DNA from: Clostridium sp. UBA6758 | GTDB lineage: Bacteria > Bacillota > Clostridia > Clostridiales > Clostridiaceae | NCBI GenBank assembly: GCA_002453475.1 | Contig: DKGY01000054.1 | Location: forward strand, 111,042-120,038 | Direction: 5' to 3' | Length of the DNA: 8,997 nucleotides | Part shown: positions 1-7,430 of the stretch, piece by piece | Layout of the letters: each line of letters starts with the position of its first letter | Numbering within the stretch: position 1 is the first letter of the stretch | Notes under the pieces: model-generated | The model's database searches: none | Told to the model about the DNA's origin: nothing | The model's input: only the letters and a program-made list of their open reading frames with translations | Made by a program: the position numbers and the translations under genes

Positions 1-254
1 CATGAATTTTTTGAAATTTCAATAAAGTTTACCGTTCAAACAGTTTATTTATTCATTTATTTTATATTTTTATGTATTTTTATGTATTTTTATATTTTTA
101 TTTACATTAATTAGTTATAAACTTTTTTCAAAAAATATTAGATAATTGTTAACTTTATAACATTCATATGAATTATTTTAATAAGGAAGAGTTTTAAATA
201 GTGTTAATAACTCTACTTATTCTATTAATTCCCAATATGGTATTCTTACTATAG
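1..254. other. AT-rich non-coding stretch at left edge
   Basis: I see no gene here. The DNA is extremely A/T-rich. It carries a short tandem run of the ten-base unit TATGTATTTT (about 61-100, two exact copies with degenerate flanks), an 8-base inverted repeat GTTATAAA/TTTATAAC (114-121 and 154-161) and a small palindrome ATTCATATGAAT near 162-173. All are of a kind expected by chance or slippage in such DNA. It is downstream of the anti-sigma gene, so it is probably spacer between transcription units. Confidence 0.5.
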
Positions 255-293
255 AAAGGTCTATATCAAAATAAAATTTTGATATAGACCTTT
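255..293 (-). terminator. Perfect 17-bp hairpin after the sigma/anti-sigma unit
   Basis: Two 17-base arms (255-271 and 277-293) are exact reverse complements around the 5-base loop TAAAA. The hairpin starts 7 bases past the stop codon of the anti-sigma gene, the expected place for an intrinsic terminator of that operon. In the minus direction the stem ends in TTT but is followed by CTATAG rather than a long U-run. In the plus direction the following bases are more T-rich, so it may act both ways or mainly against plus-strand transcription. Confidence 0.6.
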
Positions 294-299
294 AAATTT

Positions 300-1661
300 T
301 TATTTAGTTACTTTAATATAACTTCCAACAAAAGATGTAGTTCCACTTTGTTCAAAATTAATGTAAGCATTGTCAATTTTATCTTCATCTACTGCGTAAA
401 TTAGATGAGTTTCTTTTATTTCATTCGGTGCGAAATCACAGAAGTAGAAGTGTGTACCTTCATAATCTGATTGATCAAAATAAAATGGTGCTCCATCAAT
501 TTGAACTTTACCTTCCCCAAATAAATAAAATTTTTCAAAAGTATTATCTGATGTTTTACTCAAAGAGTAAACTCTTGGGTAAATATTTATATCTTTTAGC
601 TCTTTATTAAAAGGATTCTTCATAGTTAGAGTCACATAAACATACCTCCTACCTACTGTTTCAGTAATAGTATTCATTTTATTATTTTCCCATTTTCGCT
701 CATTAACTCTTTCATAATCCTTTAGTGTTCCATCTTCATTTATACATGTAAGATACTCCTCATAATCCCTAAAACTATTTCTATCTAATTCAGGTAACTT
801 ATCCAATACTTCAATCTTATTTACAGTAAAAGTTGGATTTCTATCAGAGAACCCTTCATCACTTATTTCTTCACCAATATTAAATACATGATCAGTTGTA
901 ATTGTAGGTTCCACATATTCTACCGTTTCTTCTCCATTTGATTCATCAGCTTCAAGATCAATAAATTCTCCAGGAATCACTTCACATTTAATATTTTCTG
1001 CTACTTTTTTAAGTTCTTCTAAAGAGGTATTGTCAGCGCCATAAATTGTAACGACATAACCACCCTCTTCATAGAACATATTGATAATATGGTTATACTC
1101 CATTCCTTCTCTTGTGAGAATTTGCGCCTTTATGCCACCAAGGGTAGTTTCTTCTACGTCACTTACATAAATTTCCTCAAAACGACTTGTATAGAAAGGC
1201 GGACAAATACTTATTCCACCTACACTATGATCACCATTAGGATGATATTTTCCAAGAGCATTTGCAGTTTCTATATATCCTTCAGGAAGGTACCCAGGAA
1301 CCACCTTCATTGCAGGTACTTTAGTAGGAGCAACTTCTGTTTGAATATCACAAGTAAGTGTTCCTGTTTCTTCATTCTTACTTGTTGTAACTAAATAATG
1401 TCTAACCGCACCATAGGCTGTTGCAGATATTGCTAAAGTAGCCGTAATAGCTGCAATAAGTACTATTATCTTTTTCTTCATAATTTTTTTCCCCTTTTTA
1501 TTAATACTTTCAAAAGAATCTTGATTATTAATGATTTTCATTCTTTCACTTTTATATTTTTCCGAAAATTCATGAGGTTCCGTAGTGCGATTTAACTCTT
1601 CTACAGCATTTTCTTGCCCTAAAAGATACATCAATTTATCAAGATCAGTTTTATTATCCAT
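300..1661 (-). CDS. Membrane anti-sigma protein with DUF4367-like ectodomain
   Basis: This is a predicted single-pass protein of 453 residues that should hold the co-transcribed ECF sigma factor inactive. I place the start at the second ATG (1661): GGGAG ends 9 bases before it, whereas the first ATG (1670) directly abuts GGGAG. With this start the gene overlaps the sigma gene by 8 bases (ATGGATAA), implying translational coupling. In order: a charged cytoplasmic segment (1-60, including a HEFSEKYKSERM stretch), a membrane helix (about 65-85), then an extracytoplasmic part. That part includes a DUF4367-like region (about 115-227, with VPGYLPEGY and GGYVVTIYGADNTSLEELKK) and an acidic linker. 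A C-terminal region (about 257-453) of beta-strand-like sequence resembles the immunoglobulin-like tails of such proteins. The DUF4367 call is from motif memory; the anti-sigma role is inferred from context. There is also an internal translation start (see the separate entry). Confidence 0.75.
   Translation of the reverse strand: MDNKTDLDKLMYLLGQENAVEELNRTTEPHEFSEKYKSERMKIINNQDSFESINKKGKKIMKKKIIVLIAAITATLAISATAYGAVRHYLVTTSKNEETGTLTCDIQTEVAPTKVPAMKVVPGYLPEGYIETANALGKYHPNGDHSVGGISICPPFYTSRFEEIYVSDVEETTLGGIKAQILTREGMEYNHIINMFYEEGGYVVTIYGADNTSLEELKKVAENIKCEVIPGEFIDLEADESNGEETVEYVEPTITTDHVFNIGEEISDEGFSDRNPTFTVNKIEVLDKLPELDRNSFRDYEEYLTCINEDGTLKDYERVNERKWENNKMNTITETVGRRYVYVTLTMKNPFNKELKDINIYPRVYSLSKTSDNTFEKFYLFGEGKVQIDGAPFYFDQSDYEGTHFYFCDFAPNEIKETHLIYAVDEDKIDNAYINFEQSGTTSFVGSYIKVTK
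1479..1499 (-). promoter_or_regulatory. Possible internal ribosome site in the anti-sigma gene
   Basis: Inside the anti-sigma gene, AAAAAGGGG (1491-1499 on the minus strand) sits 9 bases before an in-frame ATG (1479-1481). Translation from here would begin MKKKIIVLIAA, which looks exactly like a signal peptide or membrane anchor, and would lack the cytoplasmic domain. The motif is a better SD than the one serving the full-length start. Whether it is used cannot be told from sequence. Confidence 0.35.
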
Positions 1662-2193
1662 ACAACTCATCTCCCATCATTTCTTTTACCATCTTTCTGG
1701 CACGTTCATATCTTTTAGCTGCAACATCTTCACTGATGTTTAATAATGATGATATTTCCCTATAGCTAAGTTCATAAAAGCAACGATACTGAATTATTTC
1801 ACGGTATTTTGATGGTAATTTAGAAAGTAATTGTGTAATCATATGTCTATCTTCTACTGTTTTTACACAAGGAACCCCATTTTGATTTTCACTTGTCACT
1901 TTTTCTTCTACCCCTTTAGTAAATAGTTGAGTTTCTTTCCTATTTCTACGATATAAATCAATGGCAATATTTTTTATTGTATATACAACTAATCGCTTTG
2001 TCTTTATACTTTCTATTCTTTGAATAGCTGAAAGATGTGGAATTAGCTTTATGAATGCATCATGAACTGCATCCTCTGATTGTTCTACATTATTTAAAAT
2101 TGAGTATGCGATACCATACATTTTATTTTCATAGGCATTATAAAGTTGTGCTAGCATATTATTTTGAAAATTTTCATCCGATGAAATCTCCAC
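1654..2193 (-). CDS. ECF-type RNA polymerase sigma factor
   Basis: This 179-residue protein has the size and two-domain layout of an extracytoplasmic-function sigma factor. It directs RNA polymerase to a small regulon when released by its anti-sigma partner. Region 2 spans about 15-86, with the core-binding helix AYENKMYGIAYSIL, the DAVHDAFIKL segment and the YTIKNIAIDLYRRNRK DNA-melting/-10 segment. After a variable linker, region 4 spans about 121-172: LSKLPSKYREII, then a helix-turn-helix ELSYREISSLLNISEDVAAKRYERAR that would read the -35. The start is GTG, with AAGGAG 7 bases upstream. The next gene overlaps it by 8 bases and encodes the likely anti-sigma factor. I could not assign an ECF subgroup. 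No convincing autoregulated promoter is visible upstream, but a 14-base palindrome lies 6 bases before the SD. Confidence 0.9.
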   Translation of the reverse strand: MEISSDENFQNNMLAQLYNAYENKMYGIAYSILNNVEQSEDAVHDAFIKLIPHLSAIQRIESIKTKRLVVYTIKNIAIDLYRRNRKETQLFTKGVEEKVTSENQNGVPCVKTVEDRHMITQLLSKLPSKYREIIQYRCFYELSYREISSLLNISEDVAAKRYERARKMVKEMMGDELYG

Positions 2194-2212
2194 TTAATCA
2201 CTCCTTGCTGTT

Positions 2213-2226
2213 TAAGAGTACTCTTA
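2213..2226. repeat. 14-base perfect palindrome upstream of the sigma gene
   Basis: TAAGAGTACTCTTA is a perfect palindrome ending 6 bases before the AAGGAG ribosome site of the sigma gene. It could be a binding site for a dimeric regulator, or fold as a 5-bp stem with loop GTAC in the mRNA leader and affect translation. No factor can be named. Confidence 0.4.
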
Positions 2227-2382
2227 CTAAATATAACGATTGAGAACTTACAATTCTGACATTTTTATTTTAAATTTAAAATAATTACTACTTATATAAT
2301 AATATAGGTTATTTTTAATAAATACTATTATTAAAATTAAGCTTTAAAATAGTAGTTTGATTTGTAATCTTAAACATATAAC

Positions 2383-2410
2383 AAAAAGGGTAAAACTCTC
2401 GTTTTACCCT
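2383..2410 (-). terminator. Intrinsic terminator of asnS
   Basis: On the minus strand AGGGTAAAAC pairs perfectly with GTTTTACCCT around the loop GAGA (arms 2401-2410 and 2387-2396). It is followed at once by TTTTTGTT. It lies 28 bases past the asnS stop codon, a classic rho-independent terminator. Confidence 0.9.
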
Positions 2411-2438
2411 CATACTTGTTTATTTTATTAATTTTCTC

Positions 2439-3830
2439 CTAGAATTCCGCAGTTCCTGTAGTTCTTGGGAATGGTATTACGTCTCTGATGTTGCTCATTC
2501 CAGTTACGTACATTATCATTCTTTCGAAGCCTAGACCAAATCCAGCGTGTTTTGTGCCACCGAATTTTCTTAATTCTAGATACCACCAGTAGTCCTCTGG
2601 GTTTAATCCTAGTTCATTGATTCTGTCTACAAGAAGATCGTATCTTTCTTCCCTTTGACTTCCTCCGATAATTTCTCCTATACCAGGAACTAATAAGTCC
2701 ATAGCTGCTACAGTTTTGTTATCATCGTTCATTCTCATGTAGAAAGCTTTGATTTCCTTTGGATAGTCAGTTACGAATACTGGTCTTTTGTATACTTCCT
2801 CTGTAAGATATCTCTCATGCTCTGTTTGAAGGTCACAGCCCCATTCTACTGGGTACTGGAACTCTTTATCTGCTTTCTTTAACAATTCTACAGCTTCTGT
2901 ATAAGTTACATGACCAAAGTCTGAAGTTGCTACGTGGTTTAATCTTTCAAGTAATCCTTTATCTACAAAGCTGTTGAAGAATTCCATTTCTTCTGGAGCA
3001 TTTTCAAGAACATAGTTTATGATATATTTTATCATATCTTCTGCTAATGTCATGTCATCCTTAAGGTCTGCAAAAGCTATTTCTGGCTCTACCATCCAGA
3101 ACTCTGCAGCATGTCTTGCAGTGTTAGAGTTTTCAGCTCTGAAAGTCGGTCCAAATGTATAAACATTTCTAAATGCAAGAGCATAAGCTTCTGCTGCAAG
3201 CTGACCACTAACTGTAAGGTTTGTTTCCTTACCAAAGAAGTCATTTTTATAATCTATTTTTTTATCCTCAGTCATTGGAATGTTCTCAAGGTCCATAGTT
3301 GTAACTCTGAACATTTCTCCTGCACCTTCACAGTCACTTCCTGTAATTATTGGAGTGTGAGTATAAACAAACCCTCTTTCATTGAAGAAGCTATGAATTG
3401 CATAAGCAACTAAAGAACGTACTCTAAATACTGCTGAAAAAGCATTGCTTCTTGGTCTTAAGTGAGCTATAGTTCTTAGATATTCAAAGGTGTGTCTCTT
3501 CTTTTGAAGTGGATATTCACTACTTGATTCACCTTCTACTACTATTTTTGTAGCTTTGATTTCAAAAGGTTGCTTACTTCCCGGAGTTAATACAAGCTTC
3601 CCTTCAACTATTATTGATGAACTAATACTTAACTTTTCTATTTCCTTAAAGTTATCAAGACTATCCTCAAATACTACTTGAACATTTTTAAAGAAGCTAC
3701 CATCATTAACTTCTATAAACCCAAAAGCTTTAGAACTTCTTAAAGTTCTAATCCATCCTGAAATACAAACATCCTTGTCTGCGTATTTTTCACTTTCTCT
3801 GTAAAGACTTTTTACTAAGATTGTTTCCAT
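2439..3830 (-). CDS. asnS: Asparaginyl-tRNA synthetase
   Basis: This is a cytoplasmic class IIb synthetase that activates asparagine with ATP and charges tRNA-Asn. The 463 residues match the usual bacterial AsnRS length. An N-terminal OB-fold anticodon-binding domain covers about 18-100 ([22 protein letters not shown]). The catalytic core follows: motif 1 near 146-162 ([15 protein letters not shown]), the [11 protein letters not shown] segment, motif 2 at about 228-252 ([21 protein letters not shown]) and motif 3 at about 430-456 ([15 protein letters not shown], then VIPFPRT). The WMVEPE following motif 2 and the overall resemblance favour AsnRS over AspRS, and the upstream T-box specifier AAC independently points to Asn. 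The ATG has a strong SD, AAAGGAGG, 8 bases upstream. The gene is monocistronic: a T-box leader in front and a terminator behind. Nothing in the reading frame looks damaged. Confidence 0.97.
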   Translation of the reverse strand: METILVKSLYRESEKYADKDVCISGWIRTLRSSKAFGFIEVNDGSFFKNVQVVFEDSLDNFKEIEKLSISSSIIVEGKLVLTPGSKQPFEIKATKIVVEGESSSEYPLQKKRHTFEYLRTIAHLRPRSNAFSAVFRVRSLVAYAIHSFFNERGFVYTHTPIITGSDCEGAGEMFRVTTMDLENIPMTEDKKIDYKNDFFGKETNLTVSGQLAAEAYALAFRNVYTFGPTFRAENSNTARHAAEFWMVEPEIAFADLKDDMTLAEDMIKYIINYVLENAPEEMEFFNSFVDKGLLERLNHVATSDFGHVTYTEAVELLKKADKEFQYPVEWGCDLQTEHERYLTEEVYKRPVFVTDYPKEIKAFYMRMNDDNKTVAAMDLLVPGIGEIIGGSQREERYDLLVDRINELGLNPEDYWWYLELRKFGGTKHAGFGLGFERMIMYVTGMSNIRDVIPFPRTTGTAEF

Positions 3831-3991
3831 AATTAAATCCTCCTTTTATAAATCTATGGTTTTTAATATTGATGTTTCCTCTTCATATTTTTCATAAGGT
3901 TATATATAAAGTCGAGAAACTTAAATTACTTAATTACAATACTGCTTTAATTATTGCCTGTTGAGGTAATATGATTCTATTTTAAGACAAT

Positions 3992-4032
3992 AAAAAAACC
4001 TTTCCTTCCCTAAAAAAACAGGGACGAAAGGA
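3992..4032 (-). terminator. T-box attenuator terminator
   Basis: On the minus strand TCCTTTCGTCCC (4021-4032) pairs imperfectly with AGGGAAGGAAAGG (3999-4011) across a T-rich loop, followed by seven T residues (3992-3998). The 5' arm, CGTCCC, is also the 3' half of the alternative antiterminator formed with the T-box core, so the two structures exclude each other. About 160 bases of untranslated leader separate it from the asnS ATG. Confidence 0.93.
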
Positions 4033-4260
4033 TACATTCCGCGGTACCACCCAAATTATCATATTGATCAACTCTACAAGTACAAAGATTACTCTTGATA
4101 CTCTTCCCTTTTAACGGTGAGATTCCGTCTAAGTCTACTCTCCAAGGATTTCGGTTAGAAACTCCGAGATGTTCTTCAATAAGAGCTTCGTATTGACCTT
4201 CCACCACCGTCAATTCGCTTTAACTACTTCTCATATTTACTCTTCTCATCACAGTCTTTA
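3992..4260 (-). promoter_or_regulatory. T-box leader (tRNA-Asn-sensing riboswitch) of asnS
   Basis: The leader senses uncharged tRNA-Asn and switches between termination and readthrough into asnS. On the minus strand it opens with a stem I start (GTGATGAGAAGAGTA, near 4252-4238). A distal stem ATTGAC/GTCAAT encloses GGTGGTGGAAG. The specifier-loop 3' side reads GAAG-AAC-A-TCTC, with the codon AAC at 4171-4173, preceded by GAA and followed by a purine as is usual. A stem III-like GACGG/CCGTT follows, then the T-box core GGGTGGTACCGCGG (4039-4052). The TGGT in the bulge would pair with the tRNA acceptor end. The terminator lies at 3992-4032. The specifier placement is mine, from base-pairing (AATA with TATT just above it). 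A weak promoter, TTGAAT-18-AATACT, lies at 4277-4306. Confidence 0.95.
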
Positions 4261-4373
4261 TTTTCATCTATTAACTAGTATTTTCAAATTTATATTATTT
4301 ATTCAAAACACTTGTTATCTATTATTATATGTTCATGATTTTAGAATGTCAACTATAGGTGAAAAATTTTGTA

Positions 4374-4401
4374 TTTGTTATAATCTAACATTTGTTATAA
4401 T
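4374..4401 (+). promoter_or_regulatory. Candidate promoter of the decayed plus-strand gene, within a direct repeat
   Basis: A perfect -10 TATAAT (4396-4401) has TTTGTT 16 bases upstream (4374-4379), or TTGTTA 15 bases upstream (4375-4380). The -35 is weak and the spacing is short. The same 12 bases ATTTGTTATAAT occur twice (4373-4384 and 4390-4401), 17 bases apart. It points towards the remnant gene that begins near 4455. Confidence 0.35.
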
Positions 4402-4454
4402 ATTATATTATAGTTTAATATCTATTAATTATTTATATGTTTGGGGGATATTCT

Positions 4455-4710
4455 ATAAAAGAGAAAGTCACTTTTACTAAATTTCAAAAATTCCTTGAAG
4501 CCCTAGCTCTATTAAGTATATACTAACCTAAAAACTATGCTTATAGTAATAAAGCTAATTCTATTATCTGATTTTGCTTATATGACAATATGTTCAGCAA
4601 CTCAAAGTTCTTTAAGTGTTTTATTTACACCTATAGTTTTAATTGCTGTATTTGGGACACTGGCCATTTTTATCACTAGAATAATTAGAGGAAACAAAAA
4701 ATTTGAGTAA
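4455..4710 (+). pseudogene. Remnant of a small DUF1648-like membrane protein
   Basis: Two plus-strand reading frames look like the two ends of one protein. The first (4455-4526) encodes IKEKVTFTKFQKFLEALALL and then a stop. It is preceded by GGGGGA 6 bases before ATA, as if a former ATG start had mutated. The second, open from 4516 and in another frame, reads VYTNLKTMLIVIKLILLSDF and continues through a helix (SVLFTPIVLIAVFGTLAIFI) to a basic tail RIIRGNKKFE and a stop at 4710. From memory, Clostridial DUF1648 proteins have a similar N-terminus, a periplasmic middle of roughly 80-100 residues, and a similar two-helix C-terminus. Here the middle is gone and the junction falls near 4513-4520. 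No SD precedes either ATG of the second frame (4537, 4582). The alternative is an unrelated 57-residue membrane peptide. Confidence 0.5.
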
Positions 4711-4750
4711 TATAATTTTAATTTATATACAACATTAATTAAATGAACGA

Positions 4751-4826
4751 GGCTTTCGCAAAATATATCACTAATCTTATATAAAATGTTGAGCATGTAC
4801 TTATATTAGCTTATTTTACGAAAGCC
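4751..4826. repeat. Long-loop inverted repeat between convergent genes
   Basis: GGCTTTCGCAAAATA (4751-4765) and TATTTTACGAAAGCC (4812-4826) pair over 15 positions with a single mismatch, separated by 46 bases. A further CTAAT/ATTAG pair (4771-4775 and 4805-4809) can stack inside. It sits between the end of the remnant gene and the end of the acetylation operon, so it may serve as a shared terminator-like structure. However, neither side carries a good U-run. Such ends also resemble terminal repeats of small mobile elements. I see no clear target duplication, and the interior encodes nothing. Confidence 0.5.
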
Positions 4827-4839
4827 CCTTATTTATTAT

Positions 4840-5976
4840 CTAATTAAGATTTAGTATAGAGTCATCAGAATTAAAGGTATTTGCATTGTATAAGAATAAC
4901 ATGTCTGTTATCCCCTTTGATTTAATCAACTCTTCTATATTATCCATATAATATCTCAAGTCCACCACATCTATTTCTCCATAATGGGAAGTTAAAAAAG
5001 GTAGGAAACTATTTGCATAGGAATCTTTAATTATTAATAGTTTCTTCTTGGGATCTCCTAAAGATTTAATATTAATATGCGGATGATTTCCCCCTGTAAA
5101 TACTTCATACTTATCCTTTTTCTCTAAATTCTCACTGCTATATAAGCTACTGGTTCTCTTTTGTTCGCTTACATAATTAACCACAATTTCTCCATTTTCT
5201 TTAGGTATGTATACATTTATACAATCTGGCTTTCCTCTCTTATCTCCTATTTTTGAAGTTAAGCTCCCATAAAAATCATTAGCAACTAATTCTATATCAA
5301 ATTCTTCTTCTTTTTTAGGCTCTAGACCCACAGCTTTACAGAATTCCACGTAAGCAATGTAAGCCCCTTGGCTAGTCCAGTGATGGTCTGTCTTATAGTA
5401 TAGATATTTATCCTTATTATTAAGGAGAGCATCATATGGATTTATAAATTTAATATTGGAACTTAACTTACCTTGTATATACTTCATATATTCCAACTGA
5501 CTATCCACCGGTGCATATTTAGGTAGTTTTTCTTTTAGAATCTCCGTAGCCGTTGGTATCAACATAAAATTTGTATTTATATTTTCATGTTTCTTTACAA
5601 ATTCATTAACAGTTAGAACTTTCTCATCCGTTTCTTCTTTTGACCTTTCCTCAAAGTCCTCTATTAGCTGATTATTCTTTCCTATAAATACATCATTACT
5701 TTCACTTTTACCCATTAATTTATCTACCTTAGCCTTAGTATTTACAAAGAAACCTCTTCCAGGAAATTGGTCCGATATATAACTTTCATATTTTTTAATA
5801 TATTCACCACTAAGAAGACTACTTATAGAAAACTCTGGTCTACCAGTTAGATTTCTATTTTCTTCCTCTGAAAATGTTTTTTCTCTTCTTAATATATTAC
5901 TTACAGACATTATAGCTATAAATAAGAGAAATACTACTGCCATTAGCCTTCTATTTACCTTGTTACTTTTATCCAT
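4840..5976 (-). CDS. DHHW/AlgJ-like extracytoplasmic acetylation protein
   Basis: This protein of 378 residues belongs, by motif, to the DHHW family related to AlgJ/AlgX, SGNH-fold proteins that take acetyl groups delivered by an MBOAT partner and place them on a surface polysaccharide. The N-terminal helix (about 11-29) is a membrane anchor or uncleaved signal. EENRNLTGRPEFS (about 39-51) is the segment that usually follows the anchor in this family. DHHW lies at 197-200, supplying the likely catalytic Asp and His, and KDSYANS at 317-323 supplies the likely nucleophile Ser319. I chose the ATG at 5976, 19 bases after the MBOAT stop. The longer frame would begin with a GTG inside the MBOAT gene, with no SD. 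The SD for the chosen start is weak (GAGTGAG), which suggests coupling to the upstream gene. It is the last gene of the operon. Confidence 0.85.
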   Translation of the reverse strand: MDKSNKVNRRLMAVVFLLFIAIMSVSNILRREKTFSEEENRNLTGRPEFSISSLLSGEYIKKYESYISDQFPGRGFFVNTKAKVDKLMGKSESNDVFIGKNNQLIEDFEERSKEETDEKVLTVNEFVKKHENINTNFMLIPTATEILKEKLPKYAPVDSQLEYMKYIQGKLSSNIKFINPYDALLNNKDKYLYYKTDHHWTSQGAYIAYVEFCKAVGLEPKKEEEFDIELVANDFYGSLTSKIGDKRGKPDCINVYIPKENGEIVVNYVSEQKRTSSLYSSENLEKKDKYEVFTGGNHPHINIKSLGDPKKKLLIIKDSYANSFLPFLTSHYGEIDVVDLRYYMDNIEELIKSKGITDMLFLYNANTFNSDDSILNLN

Positions 5977-5995
5977 TTCTCTCACTCTGCTTTCT

Positions 5996-7402
5996 TTAAA
6001 ATCTAAAATATAGGAAAGGATTATAACTTTCACTAACTAAATAAACCACAGATATAATTAAAACTAACATATTTATAGCTATTACTACAAACACTCCCTT
6101 TAACTTATACTTCTCTTTTAGATGTATAATCAAATTTCTAATTAAAGGTGTAGAGCAAATAATAGCTACTATTAAAATTATCAGATTAGTTTTCAAGGTA
6201 TATTTAGCCATGTTATCTATAAATATATTTTCTCCTATTCCAAACATAATCTTTATATAACTTAGTGCATCATTAACCTTAGCTGTATCAAAGAATACCC
6301 AGCTTATAATTACTAGAACTAAGGTATATATATGAGCAACAGCACTAGGAACTTTCTTAAGAACTTTTCCTAAAAATAATTTTTCTAGGAATATAAATAT
6401 TCCAAAGTATAGCCCCCAAATTACAAAGTTCCAACTAGCTCCATGCCATAATCCTGTAGCAAACCATACTATAAGTAAATTTCTAAACTGTATAGCCTGG
6501 CCTCTTCTATTCCCTCCTAGGGGAATATATATATAGTCCCTAAACCATGAGCCTAGAGATATGTGCCATCTTCTCCAAAACTCACTAATACTCTTAGACA
6601 TATAGGGATGATCAAAGTTTTCTAGAAATTCAAATCCAAACATCTTTCCTAGGCCTATTGCCATATCAGAGTAACCACTAAAATCAAAATATATTTGTAG
6701 TGTAAAGGCAATTATCCCTATCCAAGCTGATAATACAGATAATTCTCCAACAGGTATTCCCTTAATAGAAGTCCAAATCATTCCTATATTATTAGCAATA
6801 AGAACTTTCTTACCTATCCCTCTAATAAATCTTTCTACTCCTTCTCCAAATTTATCTACAGACTCAATTCTATTATTAAGTTGATCTTCTACATCATTAT
6901 ATTGAACAATTGGTCCAGCTACTAGCTGAGGAAACATGGTAATATATGCACCAAAATTTATAATGTTTTTTTGTGCAACCACCTTTCCCATATATACATC
7001 TGCTACATAGGATATAAGCTGAAAGGTATAAAAGGATATTCCCAGTGGTAAGGGTAGATTTCTTATCTGTAAATTAACACCTAAAATTTCATTAATATTA
7101 TCAATTAGAAACCCATAATACTTAAAGAAAAATAAAAAACTTAAATTTAACACAATTACTGTAATAAATATAGCTGTTCTTTTTTCACTATCTTCTTTAC
7201 TAGCCTCTATCATAAGACCACCTATATAATCAATTAATATGGAACCTATCATCAAGAAAATATATACGGGTTCTCCCCAAGCATAAAAAATCAAGCTCAT
7301 TATAAGAATTACTAGATTTTTAAATTTCCTAGGACATATATAATAAATTATTAAGGTAATTGGTAAAAACATAAATAAAAATATCAAACTACTAAAAACC
7401 AA
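5996..7402 (-). CDS. MBOAT-family O-acyltransferase (AlgI/DltB-like)
   Basis: This polytopic membrane protein of 468 residues belongs to the AlgI branch of the MBOAT superfamily, which moves acetyl groups from the cytoplasm to an outside acceptor protein. About ten hydrophobic segments are visible. Signature stretches are FQLISYVADVY (about 127-137), FPQLVAGPI (157-165), DFSGYSDMAIGLGKMFG (240-256), FWRRWHISLGSWFRDYIYIP (275-294) and ATGLWHGASWNF (315-326). In the last of these, His320 corresponds to the conserved MBOAT histidine. I place the start at TTG (7402): GGAG lies 8 bases before it and the protein then begins MVFSSLIFLF, the common AlgI N-terminus. The GTG at 7411 abuts the same GGAG and is too close. 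Downstream, its gene partner is the DHHW protein, the usual pairing for polysaccharide O-acetylation. The polymer itself cannot be told from this window. Confidence 0.93.
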   Translation of the reverse strand: MVFSSLIFLFMFLPITLIIYYICPRKFKNLVILIMSLIFYAWGEPVYIFLMIGSILIDYIGGLMIEASKEDSEKRTAIFITVIVLNLSFLFFFKYYGFLIDNINEILGVNLQIRNLPLPLGISFYTFQLISYVADVYMGKVVAQKNIINFGAYITMFPQLVAGPIVQYNDVEDQLNNRIESVDKFGEGVERFIRGIGKKVLIANNIGMIWTSIKGIPVGELSVLSAWIGIIAFTLQIYFDFSGYSDMAIGLGKMFGFEFLENFDHPYMSKSISEFWRRWHISLGSWFRDYIYIPLGGNRRGQAIQFRNLLIVWFATGLWHGASWNFVIWGLYFGIFIFLEKLFLGKVLKKVPSAVAHIYTLVLVIISWVFFDTAKVNDALSYIKIMFGIGENIFIDNMAKYTLKTNLIILIVAIICSTPLIRNLIIHLKEKYKLKGVFVVIAINMLVLIISVVYLVSESYNPFLYFRF

Positions 7403-7430
7403 ATTAATCACTCCAATTAAAATATAGTTA

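Noticed and set aside
1..3. CAT at the very left edge as a possible minus-strand start codon
   Set aside because: No SD precedes it, and nothing of the supposed gene is inside the window.
61..100. Tandem TATGTATTTT units as a possible regulatory repeat
   Set aside because: There are only two exact units in extremely AT-rich DNA and no gene depends on them; slippage is sufficient explanation.
2227..2300. ECF-type autoregulated promoter upstream of the sigma gene (TTGTAA ... TATATT)
   Set aside because: The boxes are only 12 bases apart and no known ECF -35/-10 pair fits.
3111..3413. Plus-strand open frame of 100 codons inside asnS
   Set aside because: It is a shadow of asnS in the opposite strand with an implausible Cys/Ser-rich product.
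4169..4480. Plus-strand open frame of about 103 codons over the T-box leader
   Set aside because: It covers the antisense of the T-box and the AT-rich spacer, has no ribosome site, and gives a low-complexity product.
4602..4796. Minus-strand open frame of 64 codons
   Set aside because: It is antisense to the DUF1648-like remnant and runs into the inverted repeat. No SD is present, and the plus-strand reading explains the sequence better.
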